From Macrolepiota albuminosa (Eukaryota > Basidiomycota > Agaricomycetes > Agaricales > Agaricaceae), in the NCBI GenBank assembly GCA_027475525.1, contig JAMWFC010000005.1:1240001-1304000 (forward strand): a stretch of DNA of 64,000 nt, written 5' to 3'. The position numbers were made by a program, and so were the translations under genes. Numbering within the stretch: the first letter of the stretch is position 1; the number at the start of each line of letters is the position of its first letter. Below, in pieces: positions 33,708 through 50,785 of this stretch. Under the pieces are notes generated by a model. The model saw only the letters and a list, made by a program, of their open reading frames with translations, had not been told where the DNA came from and searched no databases.

Positions 33708-36700
33708 ATGCGTCCTTGTATTTATGTTGCCACGCTTGCGCTCGCCTTGAGCAGCGCCCATGCCCAGCAAATCGCTCCCCATCCCCGCCGTGCCCTCTCA
33801 AACAAGCTCCAGAGGCGCCAGATCCTCACCAACATTGCAGAGTCTGCTTTAGGTCTGCTCTCTTCCATCTCATCCTTTCATCGCATCTCACCCACCCTCA
33901 GATGATGTTGATTTATTGGACAATGTCTTGGGGCTGCACCGTGCTACCTCCTCTCCTACTCAATCTTCGTCCTTCAACATTCTGCCTGTCTCACCCAGTC
34001 CGTCTGACACCGTCACTCGCCGGTCCACGTCGACGTCTTCTTCCATCACGTCAGCACAGACGGCAGCCTCGGACTCGCCTACTTCTTCTCATCTAAGCTT
34101 TACGAAATCTTCGAGACCATCCACGACTACCTTTTCCTCTTCCTCATCAGAATCTGCCGCTACAAATACAAGGGGCCATGGTACCATCGTCAGTACCGGC
34201 GACGGGGAGAGCACCAGCGAAGGTTTGGGCCAACACCGCACAAGCATAACATCTGTTTTGCCTGCCACCTCAGTTGTCTCTGACAGTCGTGGGCCAACGA
34301 GTGCTCCGACGCCTTTACCTCAAAAGCCAACATCCGGCTCGACTTCAAATTCGGAATCGTCAAACATTAAGTCCTCGCTGTCTCGCACTTTGGCAAGTTT
34401 GACTACGTCCGCGGAGTCGTCCACCGAGACAAACTCGGACAATGTCCAAACTACGTCTCATAATCACTCACCCACGTCCAAGGCGAGCTCGGAGGCTGTT
34501 GCAACCACGTCGGATCTTTCAACTACTAATAGTCAGACTAGTATTCACGGCCCGTCTTCCTCTCCCACGACAAGTTCTGAATCTGTTCCAACCACGTCTG
34601 ATGCCACTAGCCACGCTCCCAGTTTTACCCCCAAGATAACCTCGGATTCTTCGGCTACTACTAGTCAGACTGTTACTGACGGCCTGCCTTCCGCGACAAG
34701 CTCTGAACCTGTTCCAACGTCGGATACTACTATCCAGGTAGTCAGACTGTTACTGACGGCCTGCCTTCCGCGACAAGCTCTGAACCTGTTCCAACGTCGG
34801 ATACTACTATCCAGGCTCCTCATCATACCGATAATCCGATTTTTGACCATCATCATCATCATCACCCTCCCTCTTCGGTATCTGGTACAACTTCATCGGA
34901 TTCTTTGACTAGTAGTCAGATTTTCACTGATACCCATGGCCCGCATCATTCCTCCGGTGCCAACTCGGCCACTGTTTCAACCACGTCAAGTTCTTCGAGG
35001 ACTATTGTCCAAACTCCCACCAGGACCCAAGGCCCTATTCTTTCCATCATCTCGGAAGTCACGAGCGCTATCCTTCCTCACCCTCACACTCGTCCCACCG
35101 AGACAGCCTCTGTATCTGGTCCAACTTCATCGGATGCTGTGACTAGTAGTCAAATTTCCAGTCAAGGCCCTATTATTTCCATCATCTCGGAAGTCACGAG
35201 CGCTCTTCACCCTCACCCTCACACTCGTCCCACTGAGACAGCCTCTGTATCTGGTCCAACTTCATCGGATGCTGTGACTAGTAGTCAAATTTCCAGTCAA
35301 GGCCCTATTATTTCCATCATCTCGGAAGTCACGAGCGCTCTTCACCCTCACCCTCACACTCGTCCCACTGAGACAGCCTCTGTATCTGGTCCAACTTCAT
35401 CGGATGCTGTGACTAGTAGTCAAATTTCCAGTCAAGGCCCTATTATTTCCATCATCTCGGAAGTCACGAGCGCTATCCTTCCTCACCCTCACACTCGTCC
35501 CACCGAGACAGCCTCTGTATCTGGTCCAACTTCATCGAATGCTGTGACTAGTAGTCAAATTTCCAGTCAAGGCCCTATTATTTCCATCATCTCGAAAGTC
35601 ACGAGCGCTCTCCACCCTCACACTCGCCCCACCGAGACAGCCTCTGCATCTGGTCCAACTTCATCGGATGCTGTGACTAGTAGTCAAATTTCCAGTCAAG
35701 CTCCTGGCAGTCAAGGAGGCCCTATTTCTTCCATCATCTCACAAATCGAGAGCATTCTTTCCCCCCACAGTAGCTCCACGAAGACAGCCTCGGTATCTGT
35801 TTCAACCACATCAGAGTCTTTGACTAGTACTAGCCAGACTGCTACTGGTAGTCAGGACACGTTGTCTTCCACTCGCTCTCGGACTCGTTCCGATTCTCAT
35901 CCCTCGAGTACTACCGAGGTTCCTTCCTCGATTACGACGTCGTTTTCACATGGGTCTACAGTGGTTCCTCCTAGTTCTTACTCTTCAGTCACTCCTTCAT
36001 CTCTGCCAGTATCAGGTAATTCTTCATCTGTTAGCGCAAGCATCCACACCGTCTCCCCGTCGGTTTCGAGTTCTCAGTCACCTTTGCCATCCAGCAGCAG
36101 CCGCAACAGCAGTATCGTAATCACCTTCCCCAGTCCCATTCCTTCCAGCTCAGGCGTAAATCCTGGTACAGGTAGCGGGTTCACGACATCTCACCTTCGC
36201 ACAACTACTGCGGTCTCGGTAACGTCGGATCTCTCTTTCGTGCTGTCAGTGTCCTCACTGGTGGTGGCACCTTTGGCCACTACAACGTCGTCGCCGACTA
36301 TTACGAATCCTGATATGGCCATGACTACCCTTGAACCGATATCCGAGTCAGGTCCCCAGATCACAAGTCTGCCTGTTCAGCCACTGCCCACGGGACTTCC
36401 AGTAAGGATCTATCCACCAACTCTGTTAGATTCCAGCCAGGTTCCGAGCCAATACGTAGCGATCAGTATTCTTTTTAACGAGGCGTTAAACTGGCCCTTC
36501 GTCGTGAAGCATCAAGTTTCTTCTAGTCAGATATTTGCTTTGCTTCCTGTAATCATCCAAACCGCATTAAATATCACAGGTAAGATTCATGCTCCATTTC
36601 TAATCATCTCAATTAAACCTCATTACTTCCAGCTGCTCAGGTGGAAACATTCGCGCTGCAAGTATTTGTTCCCGCCACATACACCGGCCCCAAGGACGAG

Positions 36701-37309
36701 AACCAGCTTGGCACAACCTATATTGGATACATCTCCGGCGACCTAGTGGGGCCGCTCGAAGCCATGATCAAGAACAAGAAATCGAAGTTCTATACTGGAG
36801 TTTCTAATCCCGTCGCTCAAGATCTCGCGAGTCACGTCGACTCCGGCTTCAGCCTCAATGCTATCCCGAGCCCTGAAGGCGCAGGCTCAGTGGGTGCACC
36901 GAATCCAAGTTCAGGCGCTACTTCAGAAAGCGGTAAATCAAGACAGGATGCCATCATCGGTGTCGTCAGTGCTCTTGGCGGCATTGCCCTCCTGGTTCTT
37001 GCGTTCCTCCTCTATCGTTCGTGGAAACGCCGCCGTGAACTCGCCCATCGCCGTATTTCCGACCCGCCCAACGATGAGTCCGTCGGCGTTCGTCCCGAGG
37101 GACGAGATTTCGATCAGGATAGCGTGGGAGGACAACGCCGTCGCAGCTTCTACTATGCAGAGGACTCGTTGCGTGGGTTCCAACAGCAGAGCACCGCTGC
37201 TGACAGCAACCCCAGCGTGTCGCCACAACAGAGCATGGTTCAGAGGCGAAATCTCACCACCAACATGATATCAACACCGGTCCTTCGCGAGAGCAGCTTG
37301 CAATGGTAG
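33708..37309 (+). CDS. Msb2-like transmembrane signalling mucin (three exons; split by a 77-bp duplication)
   Basis: Exon 1 33708-33852 encodes a signal peptide (MRPCIYVATLALALSSAHA). Exon 2 33902-36579 is a Ser/Thr/Pro-rich mucin region with four to five near-identical 45-residue repeats (35036-35700) and a six-His run. Exon 3 36633-37309 completes a folded segment (VAISILFNEALNWPFVV, SSSQIFALLP, then YTGPKDENQLGTTYIGYISG), one membrane helix (AIIGVVSALGGIALLVLAFL) and a basic cytoplasmic tail of about 95 residues. Signal, mucin, folded juxtamembrane domain, helix and tail is the layout of Msb2/Hkr1 osmosensing and filamentation mucins. The 77-bp duplication at 34662-34815 shifts the frame; with one unit, exon 2 is a single open frame. 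The Msb2 assignment is inferred from architecture and the folded segment. Confidence 0.7.
34662..34815. repeat. 77-bp tandem duplication no. 4
   Basis: Identical units 34662-34738 and 34739-34815 in the mucin exon. The duplication adds +2 to the frame and creates a premature stop at 34906-34908. Confidence 0.95.
35036..35700 (+). repeat. Coding minisatellite, 135-bp (45-residue) period
   Basis: About five units beginning GPIISIISEVTSALHPHPHT, spaced 135 bp (35166, 35301, 35436, 35571). Unit variants differ by ILPHPHT/LHPHPHT/LHPHT, and DNA identity is very high, so the array is recently homogenised. It is in frame, unlike the 77-bp duplications. Confidence 0.9.
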
Positions 37310-39013
37310 ACCACTTCCCCCTGGTACACTATATGACCTCTTTTTCTTCTTCTTTTCTTTTGTTTTGCTTTGGATGGAGCGCTTCTTTTGATTTGATTTT
37401 TCAGCACCGCTGCGAATGTTAAGAAAATTATGCCAACATATACCTGTTCTTTATTCCGTTCGCCCGGTACAATTTTATGCTCTTTGTACGTTTCTTGCCG
37501 GGACGACCCATGGGTATGGTTATTTATATATTGGAGGTATCAGCCTCTAGTTCCTATCAGAACTCTTGCGTTATACATATCCACAGTACAATTTCTGCCA
37601 TCGATATCGACTTTTTCGGGTTACACTACGTAGTTGCATGCTGGCCAGGCCCCTGTGGTGTAACCAGTCGTGCGCCTCAATTGTTTCACTAATTTGTAGA
37701 AGCTGTTTTTCCTGATGTGTCGTTTTTCCATTGAATGCTAATGGTTTTTGTTCTATTGTGATGTTTTCTTGGTTAATTTCTGCAAGTGCTGTGCCGACTA
37801 CGACATCGGATCGATCACGCACAGTAAATGATGGAAGATAAAGGGAATGAGGATACAGCGGTGATTAAATATGCAATGTTTGGGAATGCACCAAATAATC
37901 AATCGACAGACAGACCCATCATACATTAACATATTTCTCAAGGAAAAAGGCTTAAGACAATGAGAAATGCCTTTTTCCAAGGTTCCAAGGTAAAAAGTGG
38001 ACAAAGAAGTAGTATGACACATTTCTTTGGCAACTTTTTGCCTTAAAAAAGGCATTTTTCCATTGTCTCAAACCTTTGTCCCTTGGAAATATGTATGTTG
38101 GAAATGGCATGACACATTTCTTCATCACTTTTTCTGATGGAAACAGGTTCTGGTGCCAGCAGTGTGTTTTTACCTAGTGTTTCTTCAAAATTCTCTGCAA
38201 TTTCCTGAAGTTATTTCCTCTGATGTACTATAGAAATGGAAGAATCCCATTCTGGAACATACATAGAGCTGACTGCTATGGAAGATCTACAATATCATTC
38301 CCTATCTTGTCTTTCAATGCCAAAACAAACTCCCACTCAGCACCAAGTTCCTTCAGATCTGCAAAAATTGAAAAAGTGGAAAGGGTTCCCTAAAAGAATG
38401 CTCCATCAAACAGAAAATGTTGTCCTGCCATAAGATATGGTAAGTACAAGTCTCAAGTCATCCCACTAATCATATAGAGGTCCTATTAAAGCAGATCTTG
38501 ACAAAGATGGGCATTGTGACAAGAAGAGACCGAAAAAATGGTCTGAAGACAAGGACTAGAACAGCCATGTTGTCATTTCGAATTCAATACATCAATTGCT
38601 CCTAATTACCACATGGTAGTGATGCATGATTTTTCTTTGAGCCCAGGCACACCTTAAGGCCGGTGTCTGAGACATGCCATAAATTCACTCATCTTCACAG
38701 TACCAGTTGGCAGGGAACTTCTGTGCAATGCTTAATGCTGAAAAGTGCAAGATTAAGGGTATCTGGTCTTCGAACAAAGGTGTTATTCTTTTAAATCATT
38801 ACGATTTCCAGGGGGCTAAGCGAAAAATGAAGCCTCGCACCCCCTATTTCTTCCTCATATTGGCATAGAATTGATTTGAATAGTATTTATGCTAGACCTA
38901 CCTATTGGCATCAGTCAAATAATTTTGCATTTTATTTTATCCAGTGACGAAGAATAGATTAAATCTGAACGCGCTTATCGTGACTTTTCTGGTTTGTTGA
39001 TATGTCAGCTGGT
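37310..39013. other. Intergenic; repeat remnants, no gene model
   Basis: Contains the hairpin-like element at 37939-38086 and, at about 38092-38200, sequence related to 30320-30400 (shared GCCAGCAGTG context). A 65-codon open stretch at 38236-38433 has no recognised domain and lies in repeat-like sequence. Confidence 0.4.
37939..38086. mobile_element. Small inverted-repeat element (MITE-like hairpin)
   Basis: Arms 37939-37983 and 38041-38086 are imperfect reverse complements of about 45 bp (shared core AGACAATG...AATGCCTTTTT) around a 57-bp loop. No coding capacity. No flanking target duplication could be fixed. Confidence 0.55.
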
Positions 39014-41620
39014 TTAGTACATATAACGAAAAGCAGCCGACGTCGGCCCCCGGCCTAAGTCCTTAGTGTCAACATCCGCAGCGGTGATATTGACGCCTTG
39101 CTCCTTGTTACGACGTCGATTTTCTAGCCTCATGTATACTCCAACGCTTTGGGAAACCAGTCAGCATAAGAAATCAGGTTCGCATCTACTAATACGCACA
39201 ATGCAACCAAGACGAAGCAAAGCCCACCAAATGCAGCTACAGTGCATTTCGTCAGATAGTTGAGAACATTTTAACTGGTGTAGCATGTACCAGATGTAGC
39301 CAGGGCTTTGAGAAGAAGACTATGCGTGAGACGCCAACTTGATAATGTTATGACAGAAAAATTCACCTGGAATATATTTCGGTTCATCTTGTGCTCTGAA
39401 GACGTTGGTTGAAATTAGTCCAGAAGAGTTAGCAAGTGCAACTATGTAGATTTCAGGTCATTCGGTAGGAGTCGCATTCAAAATGGATCATGATCATACT
39501 CATAACGGCGGCTACAACAACCCGTCTTGATTCGCTTGGGGTATTATTTGAGTACCTGGTCCTTGTATTAACCCACCGAGCGATGACCACAACGCGAAAT
39601 TTATTTGCCATGCGCTCACTAGGACGGACGGCGCAAACGCCTATCCAGGAGAAGAGTATCAATTAACCTTGGTCGAGTTATGATTGAAGGTACCCACTCC
39701 CATAGTCAACAGAAAGCAAGCAAAGTACGCGACACGCTTGTATTTAACCACATCAATTGAGCCCAGTATAATGAAGCCCACTACAGCTGTGACAAGGGGA
39801 ATGCAGCTGTCAAAGTATTCAGTAAGAGACCAAAACGATAGGAGAGGCTGACATGTGTATTGAACGTTCACGGAAGTGATCAGAAGAAAAAGTCAGTATT
39901 AGAAGTGCAACTGTACCAACGACATTTGGGGCGATAGTGAAAAGGTTTGTTTTGACTGTTGAATATCCCAGGCTAGCAACAATCTGGGGTAAAAAGTTGT
40001 TGACGCTAGCAAGAGGAACACCAAACGATAGACTGATCATAGCCCACAACCTGTGTAATTCACAATGAGAGCCGCCTTAGTTTAGTCAAGACGAGACCTT
40101 CTCACCAATACATAGGGTCAAGAAAAGGCCGAAAAGCGTCTCGAATATGCAAGTGTTCATCAGCCTCAACGGAAGAATCCGAAAGGACACGGGATCTGGC
40201 AATTGCTTTTTCCCGGGTGCTCAGGATCCACCAGGTAGAAGGAGATCGAGGGAGCCAGAAGAAACAAAACACTGCAAGACAGACAGTAGCGCCACCTAGT
40301 TTTGTAGGATATTATTGATAGACTGTATGTACACCACATGAAGTTGTACCTTCAGTCCAAAACAGAAATTGCCAAGACTTGTAGTTGGCAACCTCAATAT
40401 GAAACACTCCAAAGGCGATAAGACCTGTATCATCAGAATTCATTTGATTGTTCGAGTTCAGGATTGAAGGGCTGGGGTACCTGAAAAGGCACCAGCAATT
40501 GATGCAGCGGCTGAATATGACCTAAGCAAATCATAATTGGGAAGTGGAACACGATACACCATAGAAGAGACCAATCCGAGAGGCTAGCTCTCCGCGCGTA
40601 TAAAATGTGGAAAGATAGAACACCTATTCATCCTACTGAGGACTCATTTCTGATTGAGTTGTAGGCAAGCATTACTACACCAGGCAGCATAGCAGATTCA
40701 AAGATTCCGAGAAAGAACCGGATGACGAAGATTTCTGCACTCGAAATGTACCATGTCAAGTATCAAGTGTAATGAGAGCAGGTACGCACGTGTGAAGTTT
40801 TTTGCAATTCCGGCAAAGATTGACCTTTCAACAACGTTATTGTGATTATTGACGGAAAATGTGGAGACAAACATGGAACCCTACAATAGAATGTCAGAAT
40901 AGAGCGGTAGATGAGAAACAATGTGATCTTACAAAACCAATCATCATCAGTGGTAATACTCGTGCTGCTGAGAATTGCTTGACGAGAAGAGAGATCGGGG
41001 TACCGAATCTATCATTACGGATAGATCGTCGACGGGAACAATATTTCAGCATACTGCGCTTACAGACAGAAGGGTACCTAATATAATGAAATTTGTCGAA
41101 GGCGTCTGAATCAACAAATTTGAAAGACAAGATGACACTCACGTAAAATATCATCACGAGTATATAATACTAAGCTCGGGATAGGTATGGTAAGCCTGGT
41201 GATTTTTAGACGATATGCCTCTCCTCCCACCTGGTCCCCAGTAAGACCGATATCCTGAAAAGTGTTACATGATAATGTAAAAACGATCAGTTTTATCAGG
41301 CGACAAAAATATACCTTATCCCATCGATCTGTTTTCGCGTTGCCTACGTTTCCTTTATCTAATGCGTTACAAAGATACCTGATGGTCTGTTGAGGATACG
41401 TAACAATTGTTTATGTAAATGTAAATGCTAACCTTTGGTTTTGCTTGATATGTGGACGTCCGAAATAACGACGTACTCACATGATTGTCAAGGGAGGTAG
41501 AATAAAGAAGTCAAACTTCCGTTTCAGATGAGTTTCCTCGGCAGAAGTCGTTATGTCATGTCCTGGAGCTGCCTTTTCAGATACGACGTGAAGAGGGGTG
41601 TCGGGCTGGAGGTCCGGCAT
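39014..41620 (-). CDS. MFS transporter, Dal5/allantoate permease (anion:cation symporter) family
   Basis: Start ATG 41620 (MPDLQPDTPLHVVSEKAAPG); the longer open stretch above it begins only with TTG. More than ten short introns. Conserved blocks in order: FDFFILPPLTIMYLCNALDK, GNVGNAKTDRWDKDIGLTG, YILVMIFYVPFCL, GTPISLLVKQFSA, WAMISLSFGVPLASVNNFLP, VASLGYSTVKTNL, LTFSSDHFRERSIH, VAYFACFLLTMG, NNTPSESRR, NSSGLVSTNVFRAQDEPKYI, AFGGLCFVLVA and VYMRLENRRRNKEQG; stop 39014-39016. These are signatures of the Dal5/Tna1-like family, which imports organic anions such as allantoate or nicotinate by proton symport at the plasma membrane. Substrate cannot be told from sequence. It diverges from ridA across about 530 bp. 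I did not resolve every exon boundary. Confidence 0.85.
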
Positions 41621-42149
41621 CAGACTTGGATGAAAATATGAGGGCAAGTAAGGAAAGTAAGACTGTGCTTCATAGTGGGAACTTATAGACCCCAAGTAGG
41701 AGAATCCATGGAGTTAATTCTGATGGATTAACTGTATTTGTGAATGAATAGGTTCGCATCATCAACGTTTCTTCTGAAAGAAAGAAGACTACCATCTCTG
41801 TGGCTCGAAATATCTCCCTTCAGGACAAACTATGGATCGTGGCACCAAGACGAAGCATGACTAATACTTCAAACTTGATGGAGGGTAAAGCCACGTTTGG
41901 CAAAATGTAAACCTCCATGAAGGCCAAATCGAGTGACAATCACAGTGACGTCCGTCGAAAGTAAGTAGCTACCAGCTACATGGACTGATCATGACCAGTC
42001 ATGGGGCTCGCTCGTTAAACTATCGCTACCACTTGACCTCGGATAGCGGCCCGGTGGTTCCACCAGGGATAGAAGTATCGCTCACGACTTTCCCCTCACA
42101 CTTTAGCGATCTCCATATTTCATACTACTTGATTCATACTACTTGTACT

Positions 42150-47348
<5,199 letters not shown>

Positions 47349-47573
47349 TTAAGAGTCTGGAGTTGACAGACAAAGCTTGAGTCCTTGATTCAAAAACGCG
47401 AAAACGGATGAGCAACGTCGCTGCCTCACACTGGATGTGATTGTGGCCGTGACCTAACGCGTACGTGACAATTGTGTCCGGATTCCGACGGTTATTCCAC
47501 TGACCACTCTTCGTAATTCTACTTTTCTACTGAGATAACGTTTGGCTTGACCAAAATTCCCAGGAACTGAAAC
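47349..47573. promoter_or_regulatory. Divergent SMC3/COQ4 promoter with MCB- and SCB-type sites
   Basis: 225 bp between the two start codons. ACGCGT (47457-47462) is a perfect MluI cell-cycle box, and CGCGAAA (47397-47403) fits the SCB consensus CRCGAAA. In yeasts such sites drive G1/S expression, and cohesin genes are known targets. Function here is inferred from the motifs alone. Confidence 0.5.
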
Positions 47574-48515
47574 ATGAGTGGGTCTACTTCGCGAAATTTA
47601 GCCCGTCTTGCTCGGCACATACATAATGCTTCCGTCAACCAGACCCGATCCAGCAGCACAGCACCAGCTTATGAAGGCCACATTCCATTACAGTGGTTTG
47701 AGAAAGCAGTGTTAGCTGTGGGCTCTGCGTTCATGTCGATAACTGATCCTCGAAGAGGTGGTAAGTTCCCACAACTCAATGTCAAATTGCCCTCGGCTGA
47801 ATATGAATCGCAAGACATGATAGCTGCTCTTGGCGAAACCACCGCAGGATCCAGCTTACCTCGCTTACGGGATGCTATGCTATGTAGTTCGGAAGGTCGG
47901 AGAATTCTCAAGGACAGGCCAAGGGTAAACAGTACCACCGTTAACATGGATCAATTGGCACAATACTCTGAAGGAACCTTTGGAAGAGCGTATATTACAT
48001 GGCTGGAGCGATGTGGGGTCACTCCAGACACGCGTGAACCTGTGAGTACATAACTTGTATAAGCAAACACCAGTCTAATTTTACGGTTTCAGGTGCATTA
48101 TATCGACGATCCTGAGCTTGCTTACGTCATGCAAAGGTATCGCGAATGCCACGACTTTTACCACTGCATTTGCAATCTTCCCGTCAATGTCGAATCCGAA
48201 TTAGCTCTCAAGTTTTTTGAGTTTGTTAATTTGGGTCTCCCAGTTGCAGCAATATCTGCTGCGTTTGGACCACTGCGGCTCAACTCCCAGAAACGGGCAA
48301 GGCTCTACTCAGAATATGTTCCTTGGGCCTTCAGATGTGGTGGCCATGCAAGAAATCTCATCACTGTCTATTGGGAAGAACGATGGGAACAGGATGTAGA
48401 GGAGATGAAGAAGGAATTTGGACTCTGGGACCCACCAGAAGCACGATGGACCCGACCATTGAGCGAAGCGAAGGCCGCGGCAGCGAAACGCCAATTGGCC
48501 ACTGATGCGACTTAA
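47574..48515 (+). CDS. COQ4: Ubiquinone biosynthesis protein COQ4
   Basis: Three exons: 47574-47760, 47815-48041, 48093-48515. Intron 1 (47761-47814, GTAAGT...AAG) is 54 nt and stop-free, so a naive read-through gives an 18-residue insert; splicing restores the family text DPRRGDMIAALGETT. HDFYHCICNLPVNVESE is the HDxxHx11E metal-binding motif of COQ4. FFEFVNLGLPVAAISAAFGP and YVPWAFRCGGHARNLITVYWE are conserved. The basic, Ser-rich N-terminus (SGSTSRNLARLARHIHNASV) fits a mitochondrial targeting peptide. COQ4 scaffolds the CoQ synthome on the inner mitochondrial membrane and supports head-group decarboxylation/hydroxylation. Confidence 0.96.
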
Positions 48516-49150
48516 AGCGTAAAACGTGGAGCAGGTAGATTTCACTCAAAGCCATTCCCTAGCTAAAATGTTTCCATTATGCTGCTCATGCCCTCGACAC
48601 GGCCAGGGAATGATGGATTCCTATCTGCTGTTCTTGCATCTACATGATGTCTCTAGAATTGCTCGCTACAGCTCTCCGACGCCTCATGATCATGTTCTGC
48701 CATGCGCCTTTGGTGAATGTGCAGAGTGCAAATAGCTTTGTACTTAGCCCGAGTTACCTACATTTACTAACCAGCTTACCTGATCATGAAGGCGGTAAAA
48801 TTATGTATCAGCTTATGCATCCTAGAGCCCGGTTTCTATCAATTCGAATTCCTAAATTCTGTCGGACTGAATGTCAAGGACGTTCGTGCATTCAACAACA
48901 TATAATAACATGGCTTTTGACTACTAGCGGAGCGGCAGTAAGCTCACCCGTGAGGCAAAACCAAATATCAATTCTGACACATGAGCGGGAGCAACAATGT
49001 TTTAGAAGATCACCGAAGTTTTGACCGATACCGCAAGCAGCCGCCATGGATCACAAGGAAAAGGCCCGCGAACATGTGATTTCTCTTCTAAAGAATGTAT
49101 GCAATTTTAATTTCCTGTTACATACAAAGCCTACAGAAGGCACTTGAGCT
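48516..49150. other. Intergenic, no gene seen
   Basis: Tail-to-tail interval between COQ4 and the reverse-strand kinase-like gene. Only short overlapping open stretches in several frames; no motif recognised. Confidence 0.5.
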
Positions 49151-50565
49151 CTAAGTCGATAATGGTGGTAGAAAGAATTGGGGCATGCTCCGTTTTGGTA
49201 TCGACAATGTTGCATTACTGGGAAACTCTGCTGGAGAGAATGTCTTAGCGTCAAGTGTGGACGCCTCGAAAGATCTACAGAGAGCCTCGAATAACTTCCT
49301 CGATTCTTCTGCTCCAAATCCACCAACCGTCATTGCTTTCACTAGAGACTTCATTTTAGATTCAATACGAGGAACCTGCACCGAGGACTTGATAAGTAAA
49401 TCATGATACGTTTGTTGAGGAAACTAACGCATGGTAACATCTTCTCGATCATGACGCCACATTCCTGTATGTCACGAGCGAATGCAGAAGCCGACCCTTC
49501 TGACAATGGTGTATCGTATTTTTTGGCATGATGAAGGTTGGTGAAGTAGTATCTGACGGGATATTCCATTCTGTCGAAATCAATCGGTGCGCTACAGGTG
49601 CTTGGCGCACTGCTGAGGTCGACCATGAAACACGTCGGGTCATGGAATGATAGACCTGCGATCCGAAGCTCATGTAAAAACGTAAGACCCTATAAACATG
49701 ATTGGTCGGTTAATTCATTCCATTAAAGCGTTTTCTTACCTCGAGTACTTGTCTAAAGAAATCGATGTAATTTGACACGGCCTTGAACGGCGGTTGATCA
49801 AATGGGTTGAGACGCTCCATGCACAAGTAAACATTGTCGCCTCTCTCCACAGCACACCTCAAATGAGGTATAGGATTCCAAGGATCTGAGCGTAGTTCTT
49901 TATGATTTAGCTCCAAAGTGAGATATAGTTCCGTTGAGGCTCGACAAAGGCACTTGATCATAAGAGAGTCTCGAAGTTGGGGAGATGAGGGTTCTACTAG
50001 TACCTGTATAGGCGTCTTAGACCTCGTGCCTCAATAATCCTTGATACACTAACCATATCGAAAAGGTTTGTGTTAAATTTGGGATTCTCTTGGAGAATAT
50101 CATCAATCAGCTTTTCATAATTGCTAATTTCCAAATTAATTTGAGCGATTTACACCCAGACCTCAAACGCTCCACGTACATGTCATAAGCAATTGATGAG
50201 GATGAAGACCAGCTTGAGCACGATACGAGACTTGAGGTAGACCCTCGAGACAGAGTCCCTTCGAACAGTCCTTCACCATTTGTAGTCCCAGTGCGTTGCA
50301 TTCGCTGCAAGGGATAACCAAATTGTGCATAGATTTCAGTGTCTTCAAGTGTGGCTTGACTGCTTTCCGACTCGGGATCGGAATCCTCGCAAGAGTCAAA
50401 CAATTCTGGGTAATCAGTATTCACGCAGGATGAAAATTTTTCTATGTCATCATTGACCAGATCATGTGGAGGAAAAGTAAGCGGGGGTGTAGCGGGCATG
50501 ATGGTAGCAAGTGTAGCAAGTGGCGCGTTTGAAAAGGTGGAAGCAATCTCGGATGACAAGTACAT
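49151..50565 (-). CDS. Kinase-like protein of the fungal expanded family, catalytically degenerate
   Basis: ATG 50565 (alternative MPATPPLTFPPHDL at 50499). Acidic, Ser-rich N-terminal region with YPELFDSCEDSDPESESS; introns after VERLR, NLFDM, RQVLE and IEKMLPC, all short GT-AG. Core text GDNVYLCMERLNPFDQPPFK, NYIDFFRQVLEGLTFLHELR, then AGLSFHDPTCFMVDLS and YPVRYYFTNLHHAKKYD matches the C-lobe pattern of the protein-kinase-like family expanded in Agaricomycetes (GLxFLHxxgvaHRD...vkYYFTDFGIS). HRD is reduced to FHD without the catalytic Asn, and TDFG reads TNLH, so phosphotransfer is unlikely. Ends MPQFFLPPLST, stop 49151-49153. Could be a pseudokinase or a decaying gene. Confidence 0.65.
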
Positions 50566-50785
50566 CCTTTATATGCGTGGATTTTGGCGCTCATGTCTAA
50601 GATGAGAGACCGCTTGGAAAGCTTTCTAAAAGTAGATCATTCCAGGATCTAGATTTCGGATGATCTGGCGCAGGAGGTCCGGAGTAGGTGTGACGTGACG
50701 GCTGTGACATCTGGGTAATGGAACGATACAGAAAGGAGGCACGGGATGATGTAGCGTATATTTTGTAACGTGACTAAAGCGTGAC

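Noticed and set aside
35036..35700. Regularly spaced repeats resembling a CRISPR array
   Set aside because: The 135-bp units are contiguous, in frame and code for a Ser/Thr-rich mucin repeat; there are no distinct spacers and the genome is eukaryotic.
41621..41695. Longer transporter N-terminus starting at 41695
   Set aside because: That start is a TTG codon; the first in-frame ATG is at 41620 and fits the family's N-terminus.
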